Shown here one piece after another: positions 47,931 through 59,330 of a stretch of DNA of 64,000 bases. Numbering within the stretch: the first letter of the stretch is position 1; every line of letters begins with the position of its first letter. The DNA comes from Ashinkailepas kermadecensis (Eukaryota > Arthropoda > Thecostraca > Neolepadidae). The DNA is taken from contig JAOTOM010005126.1 of the NCBI GenBank assembly GCA_034440615.1, positions 327,001 to 391,000 on the forward strand, in the 5' to 3' direction. The notes beneath the pieces were generated by a model. The model saw nothing but the letters and a program-made list of their open reading frames with translations, did no database searches and was not told the DNA's origin. The position numbers and the translations under genes were made by a program.

Positions 47931-48929
47931 CGCGGCCGCAGGTAGTGGCTCGAAACCAGTCTTACATGGCACAACGTACATTGGCGGCGGAACCCACGAG
48001 GCTCTGGGGCTCCGAGCCCACCCCCTCCCCCTTTCGCGAGCAGGGTGGGGCTCAGCCCCATGGCGGCAGCCAGGGTACTCACACCCATTTCGATATGTAG
48101 ATATTCGGAGAGGATTGTATGTTATTAATGAGCTAAAAGATTCAAGCTACTGGTATTTCGGGCTTTAAATTGGCAGTTAGTAGTAATAGCTATAGAATAC
48201 CTATAACTATAAAGTTACTAAGATCCCAGTGTTTACGGGCGCATCTTGATATATAAAAGAGAGCAAAATTGGAAAGGTCTCTTGATGAAGTTCCAATCAG
48301 TAATAATTGATCAAATCAACACTTTTTATGCCTGGCCAAATACAACGTTTCCAGGATAATTAATTAGGTCAGGATGAATACGTTTCCCCATAGGATGAAT
48401 TCATTTTCGTAAATTTTTATTCAGTGTCACGCAATTAATTTGCCAACACTTTTGCAAGATAATTGAATCATTCTGAGCCTAATTAACTGCATGCATATGT
48501 ACATACATACATATATACATACACACATACATGCATGCATGTGTCCAATGTTTATGGATATACTTGATAGGCAGCACACTTTTGTTTAAGATGTATTTTT
48601 TACTTTGGTAAGACGAGTTACTACCATTGTGCGATTTGAAGCTACACTTGCAAAGTTTAACTAGAAACAATTTTTTTAACTTCATGGCATTGTCCAGGAA
48701 TCTTAATCCTATTGCTTTTTTTTAGAACTTGCAAGTTTTACATGGGGCATTAATGCTATGCTCAGGTGTAGGTACCTAGTAGAGTAGAGACAGATAGTAC
48801 CAATTGTTATACAGGACAACTGGCGCTCAATTGAGCACAAGTCAACGGGAACAGACATTAGCGTACCGAATAGGGAGCAAAATATAAAATTGTCCCCTTA
48901 CCTGACAGGTGATGGTCACCCAAAGAATG
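47931..48929. other. Unassigned spacer with a short (ACAT)n tract
   Basis: A GC-rich foldback (GGGCTCCGAGCCC and GGGGCTCAGCCCC) lies near 48010-48065 and an ACATACATACAT tract near 48498-48540. No gene recognised. Confidence 0.3.
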
Positions 48930-49570
48930 TCGGGGCTCGAAAAGAAATACACCGGGTCTGCGGAAAATCATGTCGGGCCCCAAAATCGAGCCAGGGTCCA
49001 AAACATCGCACCGAAACTTAAAAAAAACACAAAAAATCACATAGGACCCCCAAAGAACATGCCCGGGCACCAAAAAAAAATTGTGCTGTGCTGAAAAGAT
49101 CGCATAAGGGGCCAAACATTTTGCACCGAAGGCACAAATAATCGAGCTAAGACTCCAAAAATGATCACAGGACTCGGACAAACCGACCCCAAAAATCGCG
49201 CTTGAGCTCCCACAAATCGCGATGGGCCCGAAGCTTTTGATCAGGGCTCCACAAATCACGTAGGATCCCAAAATATTGCGCCAGCCCCATCCACCCCTAA
49301 AAATTGCGCCTGGCCCCAAAAATCCTATCGGTTCCCAAAAATATCATGCCGGGGGGGGGGTCTACCAAAAAATCGAGCAGAACTACCAAGGATTGCGCTG
49401 AGGCTCCAAAAACTTCTGCCTGGGCCCAACAAACTGCATAGAGCTTCCAAAAACGCGCAGGGATCGAGAACAAATGGCGCCGGGACCCACAAATATTGCG
49501 CCGGGGTGGGGGGTAAAATATCGAGCCGGGGCACCCAAAAATCCGTCGGGAACACTAAAAGCGACTCGGG
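48930..49570. repeat. Degenerate satellite, inverted relative of 745-2465
   Basis: Units such as GGGCCCCAAAAATCGCGCC and GGCCCCAAAAATTGCGCC, separated by diverged copies, are the reverse complement of the satellite at the left end of the window. Confidence 0.65.
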
Positions 49571-50039
49571 CTCAGACAAATTCAGAACATGTTCCGACAA
49601 ATCGTGTCAAGTACAGAAAACTAGCGTCACCGCACTGAGCCACCGCACTATTTCCAGGGATTTATCGAGGTCATATAATTGTCGAGGTCCGTATATTACT
49701 TAACCTAATATGACCCTTGGCAATCTCATTACTGTTAAAAATGGAAATACTCCGTGATCAAAGCTATCTAACGGTCTTTTGCATTTTATCCTAGTTTAGG
49801 TAGGTCGGAAATTTATGGAGCGGGGCTTTCAAAAGCCCCACCCCAGCCCGGTGAAGCTTGGCCAGAGCGCCTGACAAGGAAAGGCAATGCGGTACCACAA
49901 AATATGTATCAATAATTGGGTATGAACACATGCATTCCCACTGTAATGTTAACAGTTTATTGAGAATACACACATCACCACATACATGTAAGGTTAGAAC
50001 TCATTCTTTTTAAGTAGCATAAGTGATGGCACTTAACCA
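49571..50039. other. Unassigned spacer
   Basis: Includes a small GC-rich foldback (GGGGCTTTCAAAAGCCCC at about 49821). No gene. Confidence 0.3.
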
Positions 50040-50250
50040 GAAACGTTCGACGGCCCGTGACAAGGGATACTGTAGGCCCCGCCGCCGCCCATGACAAGGG
50101 ATGTCGTATGCCTCGCCGCCGCCCATTACAAGGGATACTGTAGGGCACGCCGCCGCCCGTGACAATGGAAACTGTAGGCCCCGTCACCTGTGACAAGGGA
50201 TGCTGTAGGCCTCGCCACCCGTGACAAGGGACACTGTAGGCCCCGCTTAT
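50040..50250. repeat. Minisatellite, about six units of 32-35 bp
   Basis: CCCGTGACAAGGGATACTGT + AGGCCCCGCCGCCG repeated with length differences in the GCC block. Confidence 0.85.
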
Positions 50251-50359
50251 CCAGCTGAACTATCGGGGCGGCAGCAGCACACAACATCACAAGTTTTGCC
50301 GTTAAGAGATGAATGATGAAGGCGGGGGAAAGCTGTCAACATAGCGACAGCCGTGCCAG

Positions 50360-50610
50360 GCAGATGTCGGCAGCTACAGCTACAGTTAAAGTTCACAGAT
50401 GTCGGCAGCTACAGCTACAGTTAAAGTTCACAGATGTCGGCAGCTACAGCTACAGTTAACGTTCACAGATGTCGGCAGCTACAACTACAGTTAAAGTTCA
50501 CAGATATCGGCAGCTACAGCTACAGTTAAAGTTAACAGATGTCAGCAGCTACAGCTACAGTTAAAGTTCACAGATGTCGGCAGCTACAGCTACAGTTAAA
50601 GTTCACGGTA
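50360..50610. repeat. Minisatellite, seven units of 35 bp
   Basis: CAGATGTCGGCAGCTACAGC + TACAGTTAAAGTTCA repeated with very few changes, indicating recent expansion. Confidence 0.95.
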
Positions 50611-51990
50611 ATAGCTCACAGCAGGCCATTGATATCAACCCCTTTGTTGTTCTATTCGGAAATGAGATAGCGCAGTCATCACGCTGAACACTTGACCAAT
50701 ATCTAATGAATGGAGCACAACACGTTTTGTTGGCATCGATTTTCCGTGGCCGGCTTTGTTTGTGGTTTCACTGACGCCCCTCCGTTCGTAGCGGGGTCCA
50801 AATAGACTGAAGGTCAAGCTGAACTACTTTTTTCGGGAGGATGCACTTAAGCTCTTTAAACCTGGTAAAAAGGGGGTCAGTCGATCCCTTTCAGTCAGTC
50901 ATAACTAGGCTTTGAAGTCTGCTAACAGGCTCATGCACAGCTTTTGGTGCGGTATAACAGAGTCCCAGCTCCACAACGCCCACGACACTGGTAGGAAGCG
51001 GTAATGGTATTTAATGTAGAGTACTTAATTGTGTCACTGCCGAATATTAACAACACCGTCTGGCAAATTTCCGGCAATGATGGAGTGATGACTGCAATAG
51101 CACCAGATAGCACTAGACACGCTCACGGTCAGTCGCCACTGGGGATAACAAGAGCTGCAGCGATGCCTCTTCTACGGCGGACCAGACTGACAGTCGGTCA
51201 GGGAATTTGTCGCAATGTTTGGGACGCCATCCAGGGCATTGGGCATCAGGAAGATTTCCTAATCAATGACATCACCACCATCTCGGCGATGCAATTGACC
51301 GTTGTCATTTCAGGTGCGGTAGGCCCCTGGTGTAAGTCTCGGGCAGACTCTTCCTCGCCCCTTCCCATCGGGTTCACGGCTTCACCTGCCTTTTCGCAGA
51401 TCCTTCTGACCGACGATACGCCCCAACAGTACGTTCTCGCGTCGTGGCATCGGAGCGGGTTTATATTCCAGGGTGGTTCTATAATTCCAATGATTCCTAA
51501 AATTTCTGACACTGTCCTATATAATCCTTCATTAACCCCAATAAACCTATAATTCCTATGTCTGCTCTAAGGGTAAATACCAATACCTTAATGACAAAAA
51601 TGTTAGTAGTAGATTCACGCAGGAAAACAAGCACCAAGAGACCTGTGCTTGCGTTCAGCTGCCATGGCTCACCATCTCCATCGCAGGAAAAGGACAAGAC
51701 TGTATACAGTCTGGCTTATGGATTATATTTCTAAATATACAGTGTCTTATGACCCTGCCTTCAATGTACATGTGTGACTGAGTTTGGGGAGTGGAACAAA
51801 TAATATTTGTATCATGTGATATACTTATCGTGTAGCTTCTGTGCGCTTGCACTGGTTTATGGTATGGTTAGGCATATTTTATAGGGGTCAGACGAAGAGT
51901 GCCTCATTCATCCTCCCATCCATACGCTCCAACTCCAATGCCCATCCCAGCTCAACATCCATGTCCTTCACCTGGCCCTGCAACGCCAAC
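50611..51990. other. Unassigned; a 182-codon plus-strand frame at 51004-51552
   Basis: The longest non-repetitive host-like frame in this region (51004-51552, plus) shows no domain, signal or membrane segment that I recognise and no strong coding bias. I leave it uncalled. The rest is AT-rich. Confidence 0.25.
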
Positions 51991-52460
51991 TATCCCTACT
52001 ATGAGCAGGTAGGACAACTTCCCCGGTCCTGCCCTCCAGCTCAGTTGTATCGGGATAGTCGTGCCCCCTCGGCCCGCCCCCCGGGGTTGACGGAGTCCTG
52101 GAGGCTGAGGTGCCCCGTCGCACGGTGCGAGTTGTGACGGGGGACCAACACGCCTCGTTGGTCCTAATATCGCGGAGGGGCGGGCGGGTCCGTAGGGCTC
52201 CATACAGGCCAAGCGACATGTCGCCTCAGGCCGAAGGTCTGGGCCCTGGCCCAGTGCCTGCCGGCCTGGCCGGCAGAGGTCAAGTGGTGGGCGGCGCTGG
52301 ATCCCGGTCGGGGTGGTGAGTCTCTCTCTCCCGGCCGGGCGAAGGCGCCGCCTGCCCCGCATAGCTCCTCGGGCGCCTGGCGTCCTCCCGTCCGCGGGGC
52401 CCAGGCGTCCCCTCCGTTGGGCCCCTGTGTGATGGGGCGCCAGAGGAGTTGAAAACAAAA
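51991..52460. other. CpG-rich block in the large neuroligin intron
   Basis: Strong GC enrichment with overlapping stop-free frames on both strands, none recognisable. The left edge shows GAGCAG|GTAGGA, a possible donor, but no exon can be defined. Confidence 0.3.
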
Positions 52461-53419
52461 CACATTTCATGGCATCTCAACACCAAAAAACACCCCTGGT
52501 TCCTCTCGTGAAGGCTAGACCAACTCAGTCGTGACTGCAACACGCACGATTCACCCGGACAACGCACCTAAAAGATATAGACGCTTTGGACACTCGAGTC
52601 CTACCTTTACGCCAAGAATATCCACTCCGCGCATCTTGCTCTTCAAATCGACCGACCCAGAGAAAGAACTGCGTGGTGTCGATCACCACGCAGGTGTGGA
52701 AATTATCAAGGCCCAGACGCCCAGATTCGTGGCCCTTTTTGACGCCTTGAGGCGTAGGTTGGCGCAATCGCGAGCGGTTCTCCTGGAAGCCCTAGATCCC
52801 CGCAAACAGCTCGTAGACCAGCAGCCGTTCCAGCTGCTAATGCGCATGCACTCCGTACTGGGTACAGCATGAGATGCCCCACACGACCGTGAACTGTTGA
52901 AGACTATCTTCAACGGCTGCTGCAGGCAGCTTGGGCAACATTATCGCTGTCAGAGGAAGCTCCTCTTGGCTAACTGGCCACCGCAGCTGACATATTCTTG
53001 GAAGCCTCGGCTTCAGGTCTGGTGTCAGCAATGGCGGCAGGATACTCAGCAGCGCAGACGGTGCCAGTCTGCTCAGTGTCTCCGGACACCAGTACGCTGG
53101 CCACACTTCAAGTCATAGTCGCCACGTTAACGGTTGCGGCCAGTCGCCTGGAAACCGTCCTGAGTGACAGGTCACCAGAGTGAATGGGCGGACGTCATTA
53201 TTTCCAGGATCATCGGCTGGGCCATCGGCGGGGCCATCGGCGGGGCCATCGGCGCTCCCGCTACGATCGTAGCCCGCAGTTGCATGTTTTTCGCTGCATG
53301 CCAATTTCCATTTCATATTGGGGGGGGGGGGGGGCGAAGTCACTATTGGTGGGGAAAAATTTAACATTGAGGGGGGAGGGGAGGGCATATGTCCCTCCAA
53401 AAGCATGCAAAACAGCATA

Positions 53420-53420
<1 letters not shown>
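52461..53420. other. Unassigned; frames of unknown nature, then a GC-rich triplet repeat
   Basis: A 113-codon plus-strand frame (52531-52872) and a minus-strand frame (52767-52525) overlap; neither can be assigned. At 53214-53255 GGGGCCATCGGC is repeated three times. A G-run at about 53320 next to TTTTTCGCTGCATGCC may be the end of a DNA element. Confidence 0.25.

Positions 53421-53478
<58 letters not shown>
53421..53478. repeat. (TA)n microsatellite
   Basis: Pure TA repeat about 190 bp past the donor of the large neuroligin exon. Confidence 0.97.
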
Positions 53479-53480
<2 letters not shown>

Positions 53481-53667
53481 TGGGTGCATATGTATGTGTG
53501 TGCACATACAAAATCACAGGTAGGGAGTCCAAAAAGTTATTTTAAAAAATCGATATAGCTGTAAGGTACCATAACTTCCAACTCCCGTGGGTGTGACATG
53601 ACAGTCAACGACACAAGCGGATCTACCGCCAGTCAACTGAACCAACAGCAGACGAGTGGCTACTCAC

Positions 53668-54332
53668 GTGTGTAGCCGATCCGGGCCCTCTGTCGCGGCT
53701 GAACACGTAGAAGAAGGTGCGATGGCCGTCGCCGCTGTCGGGCTCGGTGGGCGCGTGCAGGTCGGCGTCGGCGACGACGGGCGCCACGCACGTGGCGTCA
53801 CTCAGCGCCGCCACCGTCTCGTCGCGGATCGCCTGCGCCGTGCGCCGCGGGCTGCTCCATCGCGTGTACGCGTTCACGATCGAGTAGAAGATCTCGACGT
53901 TGCTGTAGCAGAAGGTGTTGCGCACGTAGGTGCGCAGCAGGCGGTCGCGCCGCTCGGCGCTGACGCCCAGCGCGATGTCGCTGTCGGCCAGCAGGCCGAC
54001 CGCCCGGCCATCAGCCACGCCGAACATCAAGTCGTACACCTTGTTGTTGGTGTGCGCGCCGCGCCGCCGCACGTGGCTCTGCACCACCACGCCGTCGACA
54101 CTGGGCCCGAACGTGGGCAGGAACTGGTAGCCGCCGACGTCGGCGGCCAGCAGCTGCTCGGCCGGCAGCTGCCGCAGACACTCGATCAGCTGCTCGTAGT
54201 CGCCGCGCGGCTCGTCGGCCGGCGCGCAGCCCAGCTGGCGGCCCAGGCTGACGGCGTAGTCCACCGGGTCCTGCACTACCGCCGTGCTGCTCAGGGACGA
54301 GCCGGACATCACCACCGCGTGGTGGAACAGGT
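53668..54332 (-). CDS. Nlg: Neuroligin-like exon (first and largest seen)
   Basis: The minus strand has TTTCCAG|AC at 54332 (acceptor) and ACAC|GTGAGT at 53668 (donor). The 665 bp exon gives two bases of a split codon and 221 codons, ending in phase 0. Residues from the first full codon: LFHHAVVMSGSSLS at 1-14, Cys35 and Cys51 (likely disulfide), FGPSVDG at 74-80, LLRTYVRNTF at 131-140, IVNAYTRW at 151-158, IRDETVAALSDA at 168-179, and FFYVFS at 206-211. This order and spacing fit arthropod neuroligins, postsynaptic adhesion proteins with an inactive esterase fold. The segment that holds the catalytic acid in esterases reads MFGVADGRAVGLL and has no Glu there, fitting a non-enzymatic role. 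Alternatives are other cholinesterase-like adhesion proteins such as gliotactin. Third positions are nearly all G/C. Confidence 0.87.
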
Positions 54333-54652
54333 CTGGAAACGGCACACCGCCCGCTCAAACAGCCATGCCGAAAGGTATGGTGGGGCAGGTCCGGAAACGG
54401 CACATCACCCGCTCGGACAGCCATATCAAACGGTGTGGTGGAACAGGTCAGGAAACGGCACACCGCCTCTCAGACAGCCATATCGAACGGTGTGGTGGAA
54501 CAGGTCAGGAAACGGCACACCGCCTCTCAGACAACCATATCGAACGGTGTGGTGGAACAGGTCAGGAAACGGCACACCGCCTCTCAGACAGCCATATCGA
54601 ACGGTGTGGTGGAACAGGCCCGAAATCGGCGCGGAGCTCGCTCAGAACAGTG
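54320..54652. repeat. 57-58 bp tandem repeat that copies the exon's splice acceptor
   Basis: Units start TGGTGGAACAGGTC at 54320, 54378, 54436, 54493, 54550 and 54607 (spacings 58, 58, 57, 57, 57). The first unit contains the real 3' splice site and the first 13 bases of the neuroligin exon. The other five lie in the intron, upstream of the exon in transcript sense. On the minus strand the real site reads TTTCCAG|ACCTGTTCC; the intronic copies read TTTCCGG, TTTCCTG (three times) and ATTTCGG, so the AG is present only at the true exon. Confidence 0.92.
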
Positions 54653-55490
54653 TGGGATGTTGCGGAAGATCCGGTCCAGTGCATTAGCACTACGCTAACT
54701 GCATTACCCTGCACTACACCACACTTCACGAGCAATCACTACTGCACACATCTTAGGCGATGGCATGTCATAGAGTGGCCGAATTGGTTCCAACATGACG
54801 CACGGTTCAGATACGGATATGGAATGATGTGGCAAAACACGTTCGAAATATTCCCCCGCTTACTCACACAATGACATGGGATGGTGGGGCAGAACACGCA
54901 TGAACCATTATATTACGAATGATTGGGCAAATGGTCATGCTACTAAACGGTTCACTCGTTATGTCTCATGCCAGTCAATATTATCTGATGATGACAGGTT
55001 AGTCATTTCCTGCTAAACTCGCAGCATAAGTTATGCTTTTTTAGCAGACTTGTGCCCTTAGGGGATATGAGGATCATAGTGGCGCAGATACCTGCTCCTG
55101 ACGAATGCGGACTGTTGTATTGGGAGCGCCTCTACAATCCCACCAACACCTCACCCCACCTCACCCTCAACATCGCTTGTAAAGAACTACACGGCACGGT
55201 TTCCCCAAGTCCATTAAAACCGATCCAATTTAGTTCCGTCCAAGCTAAGAAAACAATTCAATAAAATAATTCAACATGCCAATATAATGCAAAGCTGGTC
55301 TCCCACCCAGTACACCAAAATTTTGTCCGAGCATTTTGCTCCCAAAGTAGTCAAACTAATACAACTGGTGATGACTGCATCTACTTGCGAGGAGTTGGGT
55401 GCGGAAATATGCAGTTTATACTTCATCGGCATAATGCTATTTTGATTGAAGTTGTTGAAAGTTACGGAGGAAGTCGACAGTGTGCAAGTA
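54653..55490. other. Unassigned neuroligin intron sequence
   Basis: No exon that could precede 54332 (it must end with a single base of a split codon) is recognised. AT-rich unique sequence. Confidence 0.3.
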
Positions 55491-55765
55491 CACATTGATA
55501 AGTATTATAACATGTTGGTAATTGGCACGTGCACGTTGTTGGTCAGCTTCGGGGTATGCCGATAATAGGCACGTGCACGTTGTTGATCAACTTCAGAGTT
55601 GCCGATAATGGGCACGTGCACGTTGTTGCTCAGCCTCAGATCATGCGGTAATGGGCACGTGTGTTGTCGATCAGCTTCAGAGGATGTCGATGATGGGCAC
55701 GTGCACGGTCTTGATAAGTTTCAGAACATGTTGGTAATGGGCACGTGCTCGTTGTTGACCAACGA
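55491..55765. repeat. Minisatellite, unit 42-44 bp, each with an E-box
   Basis: Six units of GGGCACGTGCACGTTGTTG + TCAGCTTCAGAGTATGCCGATAAT, with CACGTG at 55526, 55570, 55613, 55656, 55698 and 55742. The palindrome is conserved in all six although other parts of the unit vary. Confidence 0.88.
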
Positions 55766-56694
55766 GCACTTGGCCACCGAATATCGGCATATTCAGAATA
55801 CGACGCATTTCAGTGTGGCTTCCAGCATCAAAAATCAACCACAGTCAATCTATTAGGCAAGTGCACGACATCAAAAGTGGTCTACGCATCAGACACAACA
55901 GTAGATGCATACTTAGACGTAACTGCCGCATTCGACCGAGTACACAAGTCCGCACTAACACACAAACTGCATAGGCTAGGCCTACGCAGACACATGGCAC
56001 ACTTCATTTCCAACTTTCTCAGAGACAGGACCCTAAGGTCAGATGCCGCAGCGTCATATCAAGCACCACACCTCAGGACCAGGGCTTCGCACAGCGGAGC
56101 GTGCTCTCGCCGAGACTCTTCCTCGTCATGATTTCGTCACAACTGAGTAATAAATTAGAAACCATTCAAAACAACGGCATCACAGCAGCCACAGGAGCCC
56201 TCAGCACCACACCGATAGCCAGTCTTCTAGTAGACTCAGACATACCTCCCCGCCGCTTCAGGATGCCACAACGGTTGTTCCGCTACCACAAATCAAGTCC
56301 ATTGAAAATCACCCGACACAGCGATGCTTTTAGTTTGACAGATACGGCAGGAGCCGGTTTGGGCGCAAACACCCACAACTTAGTGTTCAAATTGCCACGG
56401 CTCCTTCAGATCTTAATCTCACAATGCCTACCACTGCAGCTCGACCGTCCACTAAGCCATTCTGGACTCTCAGTCAACCAAAGGTCGAGTTCTTGCTCTT
56501 GGAAAACAAATCCGACATGATATCGGCGAAATTCTTGTCACCTTCAACAAATTCGCCGATCTCAACAATCTCGAAACACTCGTATTCACGGATGGGTAAA
56601 AACACGAGGTCAAAGCAGGCGTCGGCATCACTGGACAGGCCTTCGGCTTTTCGGGCGTCTACCGGATTACTTCTCCATCTACTCCTCTGAAATT

Positions 56695-58326
56695 ATAGCC
56701 CCGTTTCCATGACACTAGCAAATCCGGATTTCCTTACCAATCCGGATTTCCGAAGTCATGGAAACGCCTTCGTCAGCTAACTGGACTGGATTTCCGAATC
56801 CGGCTTAGAAAGAAGATTTCCTGAGGAAATCCGGATTTCCCAGGAGTTGGAAGCGGTAGTACGCGTCCTTTTCCTGCTTCCCCTGTCGTCAGCGCCGGCG
56901 TCGTTTTTGGAAGGTTTTCGGTGAAGGGTGACCGGGTTTACGCAGAATAAAGGTTAAAAATCATTTTGTGATACGTTAGTTTGCAGAGATCTTATGGTAG
57001 GCCGCTGACAACGACTTCAAAGAAGTTAATTTTGCCCAGTATTAGAAAAAGTGTTGGTTCAAGAACCAGGAAATTCCGTTGAAGACCATCTTGCCCACAG
57101 CAACAAGTGAGACCAAGGCCATGAACACCGGTGAGACCCTCCTTCCCTATTAACAAACATTTCACTTTTAGCATGCCAATTTGTTATTTCAGAACCATTC
57201 AAACCACTTCATGTTTGGAGTACAACAAACATGCATAGGTCAGGGGTAGGTTTGTAGCAGGGCAACTACTACTTTATCGGCTAGATCAACTTGCTGATCT
57301 TCATATGTTTATTGGGAAGTAGGGGAAGTAGAAGTAGGGGTTGCCGAACACTTATGACATCATGCAACAAATAGTTATACTGCTGCTTCTGCATGGCCGA
57401 ACCAGTAATTGTACGGTGTTTATCGAACGCAGAAATGAACATGCGATCCATATTCATACAGTTCCTTTCGATTACAATCCTCCAACCACTCACAAAGAGC
57501 AACTTTAAAACAGATAACTATTTCGTAGTGTGGTGCCGTATTCCGAACGCGAAAATGTGGTTGTGTAGGATTACGAACACCAGGTGTCTAGTTTCCCGAA
57601 CACTTTAATGAATGGAATATATCTCCTACAGAAATGTTTTATTTCATGACGAAAGTCGTTTTTAGGTTTGTATGGAATTTTCCGATCATAATCCATGACA
57701 AATGTATTTACCCTATGCTCAACAGATTTGTTAGCCACAAACGCATCTCTCAGATAAAAATGCTCCCCTTGGGGACGAAAAGTGCCCCTTCAGTATGCTC
57801 CAATGTACCACTCCCCCAATTAGCGAAGTTTTCCGCCGAAGACCACTCCGAGGAAATGTGCCCCCTCCTCAATGATAATCACTAGATGCGCCCCTGCCAA
57901 GTGTAACCTTTAAAATGCTTAAATCCTGGGATTAAAATGCTAATGAAGTCCGTGTTCGGAATTCAGCGCACTCGTTTTAGCAGGCACAAATGCCCGTGCC
58001 GTATTACGAACACCGCTGTTCGGTTCGGGGAACACACGGAAATTCGCCTGTGCTGTTTGCAAACAACAGCAAGCCCTCTTCGAGTCTCTCATGCAACGAC
58101 GCAGCCCACGCCGATGTGGCATACGTTTTTGGGTATTGAAGGGAAATATCGCACGTGCGCCGCAACTGTCAGCAAATCCAGGATTTCCCACCAAATCCGG
58201 ATTCGGAAATCCTACATGTAATCCTGATTTCCACGCAAATGGTCATGGAAACGCTCCTTGTAATCCGGATTCGATTCATTGTGGAAATCCAATCCCAATT
58301 CCAGCCTGCCATGGAAACAAGGCTAT
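56695..58326. mobile_element. 1.6 kb non-autonomous DNA element with AT flanks
   Basis: Terminal inverted repeats AGCCCCGTTTCCATGACA (left) and AGCCTTGTTTCCATGGCA (right, minus) bound the element; AT lies outside each end (56695-56696, 58325-58326) as a possible 2-bp target duplication. Both sub-terminal regions carry many copies of AATCCGGATTTCC in both orientations, the kind of repeated sites that bind a transposase. No transposase is encoded. A 2-bp AT duplication and GTTTCCATG ends would suit an ISL2EU-like element, from memory. It interrupts the RNase H frame of the surrounding LINE. Confidence 0.65.
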
Positions 58327-58436
58327 GGTGACCATTGCGGCCGCTATCTCGATTCTCATGAGGCGTAAAACGAGAAGAGAAACGTAGTAATTTGTTTAAT
58401 AATTTGATTCCAAATCAGTACTTCAGTCAGTTAGCA

Positions 58437-59030
58437 ACACATACACAACACATACACAACACATACACAACACATACACAACACATACACAACACATACA
58501 CAACACATACACAACACATACACAACACATACACAACACATACACAACACATACACAACACATACACAACACATATACAACACATACATAGCGCATACAC
58601 AACACATACACAACACATATACAACACATATACAACACATACACAACACATACACAACACATACACAACATATACACAACATATACACAACATATACACA
58701 CACATATGCAACACATACACAACACATACACAACACATACACAACATATACACAACACATATACAACATATACACAACATATACACAACATATACACAAC
58801 ATATACACAACACATACACAACATATACACAACACATACACAACACATACACAACACATATACAACACATACATAACACATACACAACACATACACAACA
58901 CATACACAACACATACACAACACATACACAACACATACACAACACATACACAACACATACACAACACATACACAACACATACACAACACATACACAACAC
59001 ATACACAACACATACACAACACATACACAA
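58437..59030. repeat. 11-bp microsatellite (ACACAACACAT)n inside LINE RNase H
   Basis: About 54 units, with variant ACACAACATAT and ACACACACATATG units in the middle. It starts directly after codons for LQSVSN and ends directly before codons for LPHPVTDRIQQ, both parts of the RNase H region. Because 11 is not a multiple of three, three units encode an 11-residue repeat and the frame stays open for 333 codons on the plus strand. Confidence 0.95.
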
Positions 59031-59330
59031 CTGCCACATCCAGTCACTGATCGAATCCAGCAAGCCGTGGCCCGCAACGTAAACAACTTTTCCTTCCACT
59101 GGATTCCGGGCCACGTCAACAGTCCAGGAAACGAGCAAAGAAATGTGTTGGCACAGCAAGCCTTAGCATCGACAACTTATCCCAACATGGAATACTTGGT
59201 AGACGAATGCAAGCACTCCTACAGAGCCATATACGTAAGCATCACCAGGACACGTGGACACAACACAGCTATACGCCTCACCGCTCGAGCCACAGCGTAT
59301 ATTTCGCACTGGCGCATACAGGGTGGCCGA

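Larger units (their letters stand above)
55775..59330 (+). mobile_element. RNase H-bearing non-LTR retrotransposon, deleted and interrupted
   Basis: Plus-strand RT begins near 55775 (FQHQKSTTVNLL, then AYLDVTAAFDRV). The RT catalytic box is deleted: sequence jumps from the region after the palm to LSNKLETIQNNGITAATGAL (thumb and linker). RNase H follows: LVFTDG then a stop at 56599, VKAGVGITGQAF, the later FDSKSVLQSVSN (58407-58440, preceded by two stops), and FHWIPGHVNSPGNEQRNVLA (after 59090). The last motif normally ends NExAD; here Asn replaces the catalytic Asp. A DNA element sits at 56695-58326 and a microsatellite at 58437-59030, both inside RNase H. RNase H suggests the I/R1/LOA-type groups. 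Confidence 0.75.

Noticed and set aside
51004..51552. 182-codon plus-strand frame
   Set aside because: No recognisable domain or coding bias; an overlapping frame is open on the other strand.
52525..52767. Minus-strand frame with FFLWVG that recalls a gelsolin repeat
   Set aside because: Only a few residues fit, and the rest of the domain and suitable splice sites are absent.
53668..54332. An active carboxylesterase or acetylcholinesterase
   Set aside because: The acidic residue of the triad is not found at the expected place and the conserved blocks fit neuroligins better; the serine region is outside the window, so this is not fully excluded.
53656..54687. 343-codon plus-strand frame opposite the neuroligin exon
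   Set aside because: It is the antisense shadow of a GC-rich exon and its 57-bp repeat; the minus strand has the conserved motifs and splice sites.
58423..59159. Cys/Val-rich minus-strand frames of more than 200 codons
   Set aside because: They are the 11-bp microsatellite read on the opposite strand.
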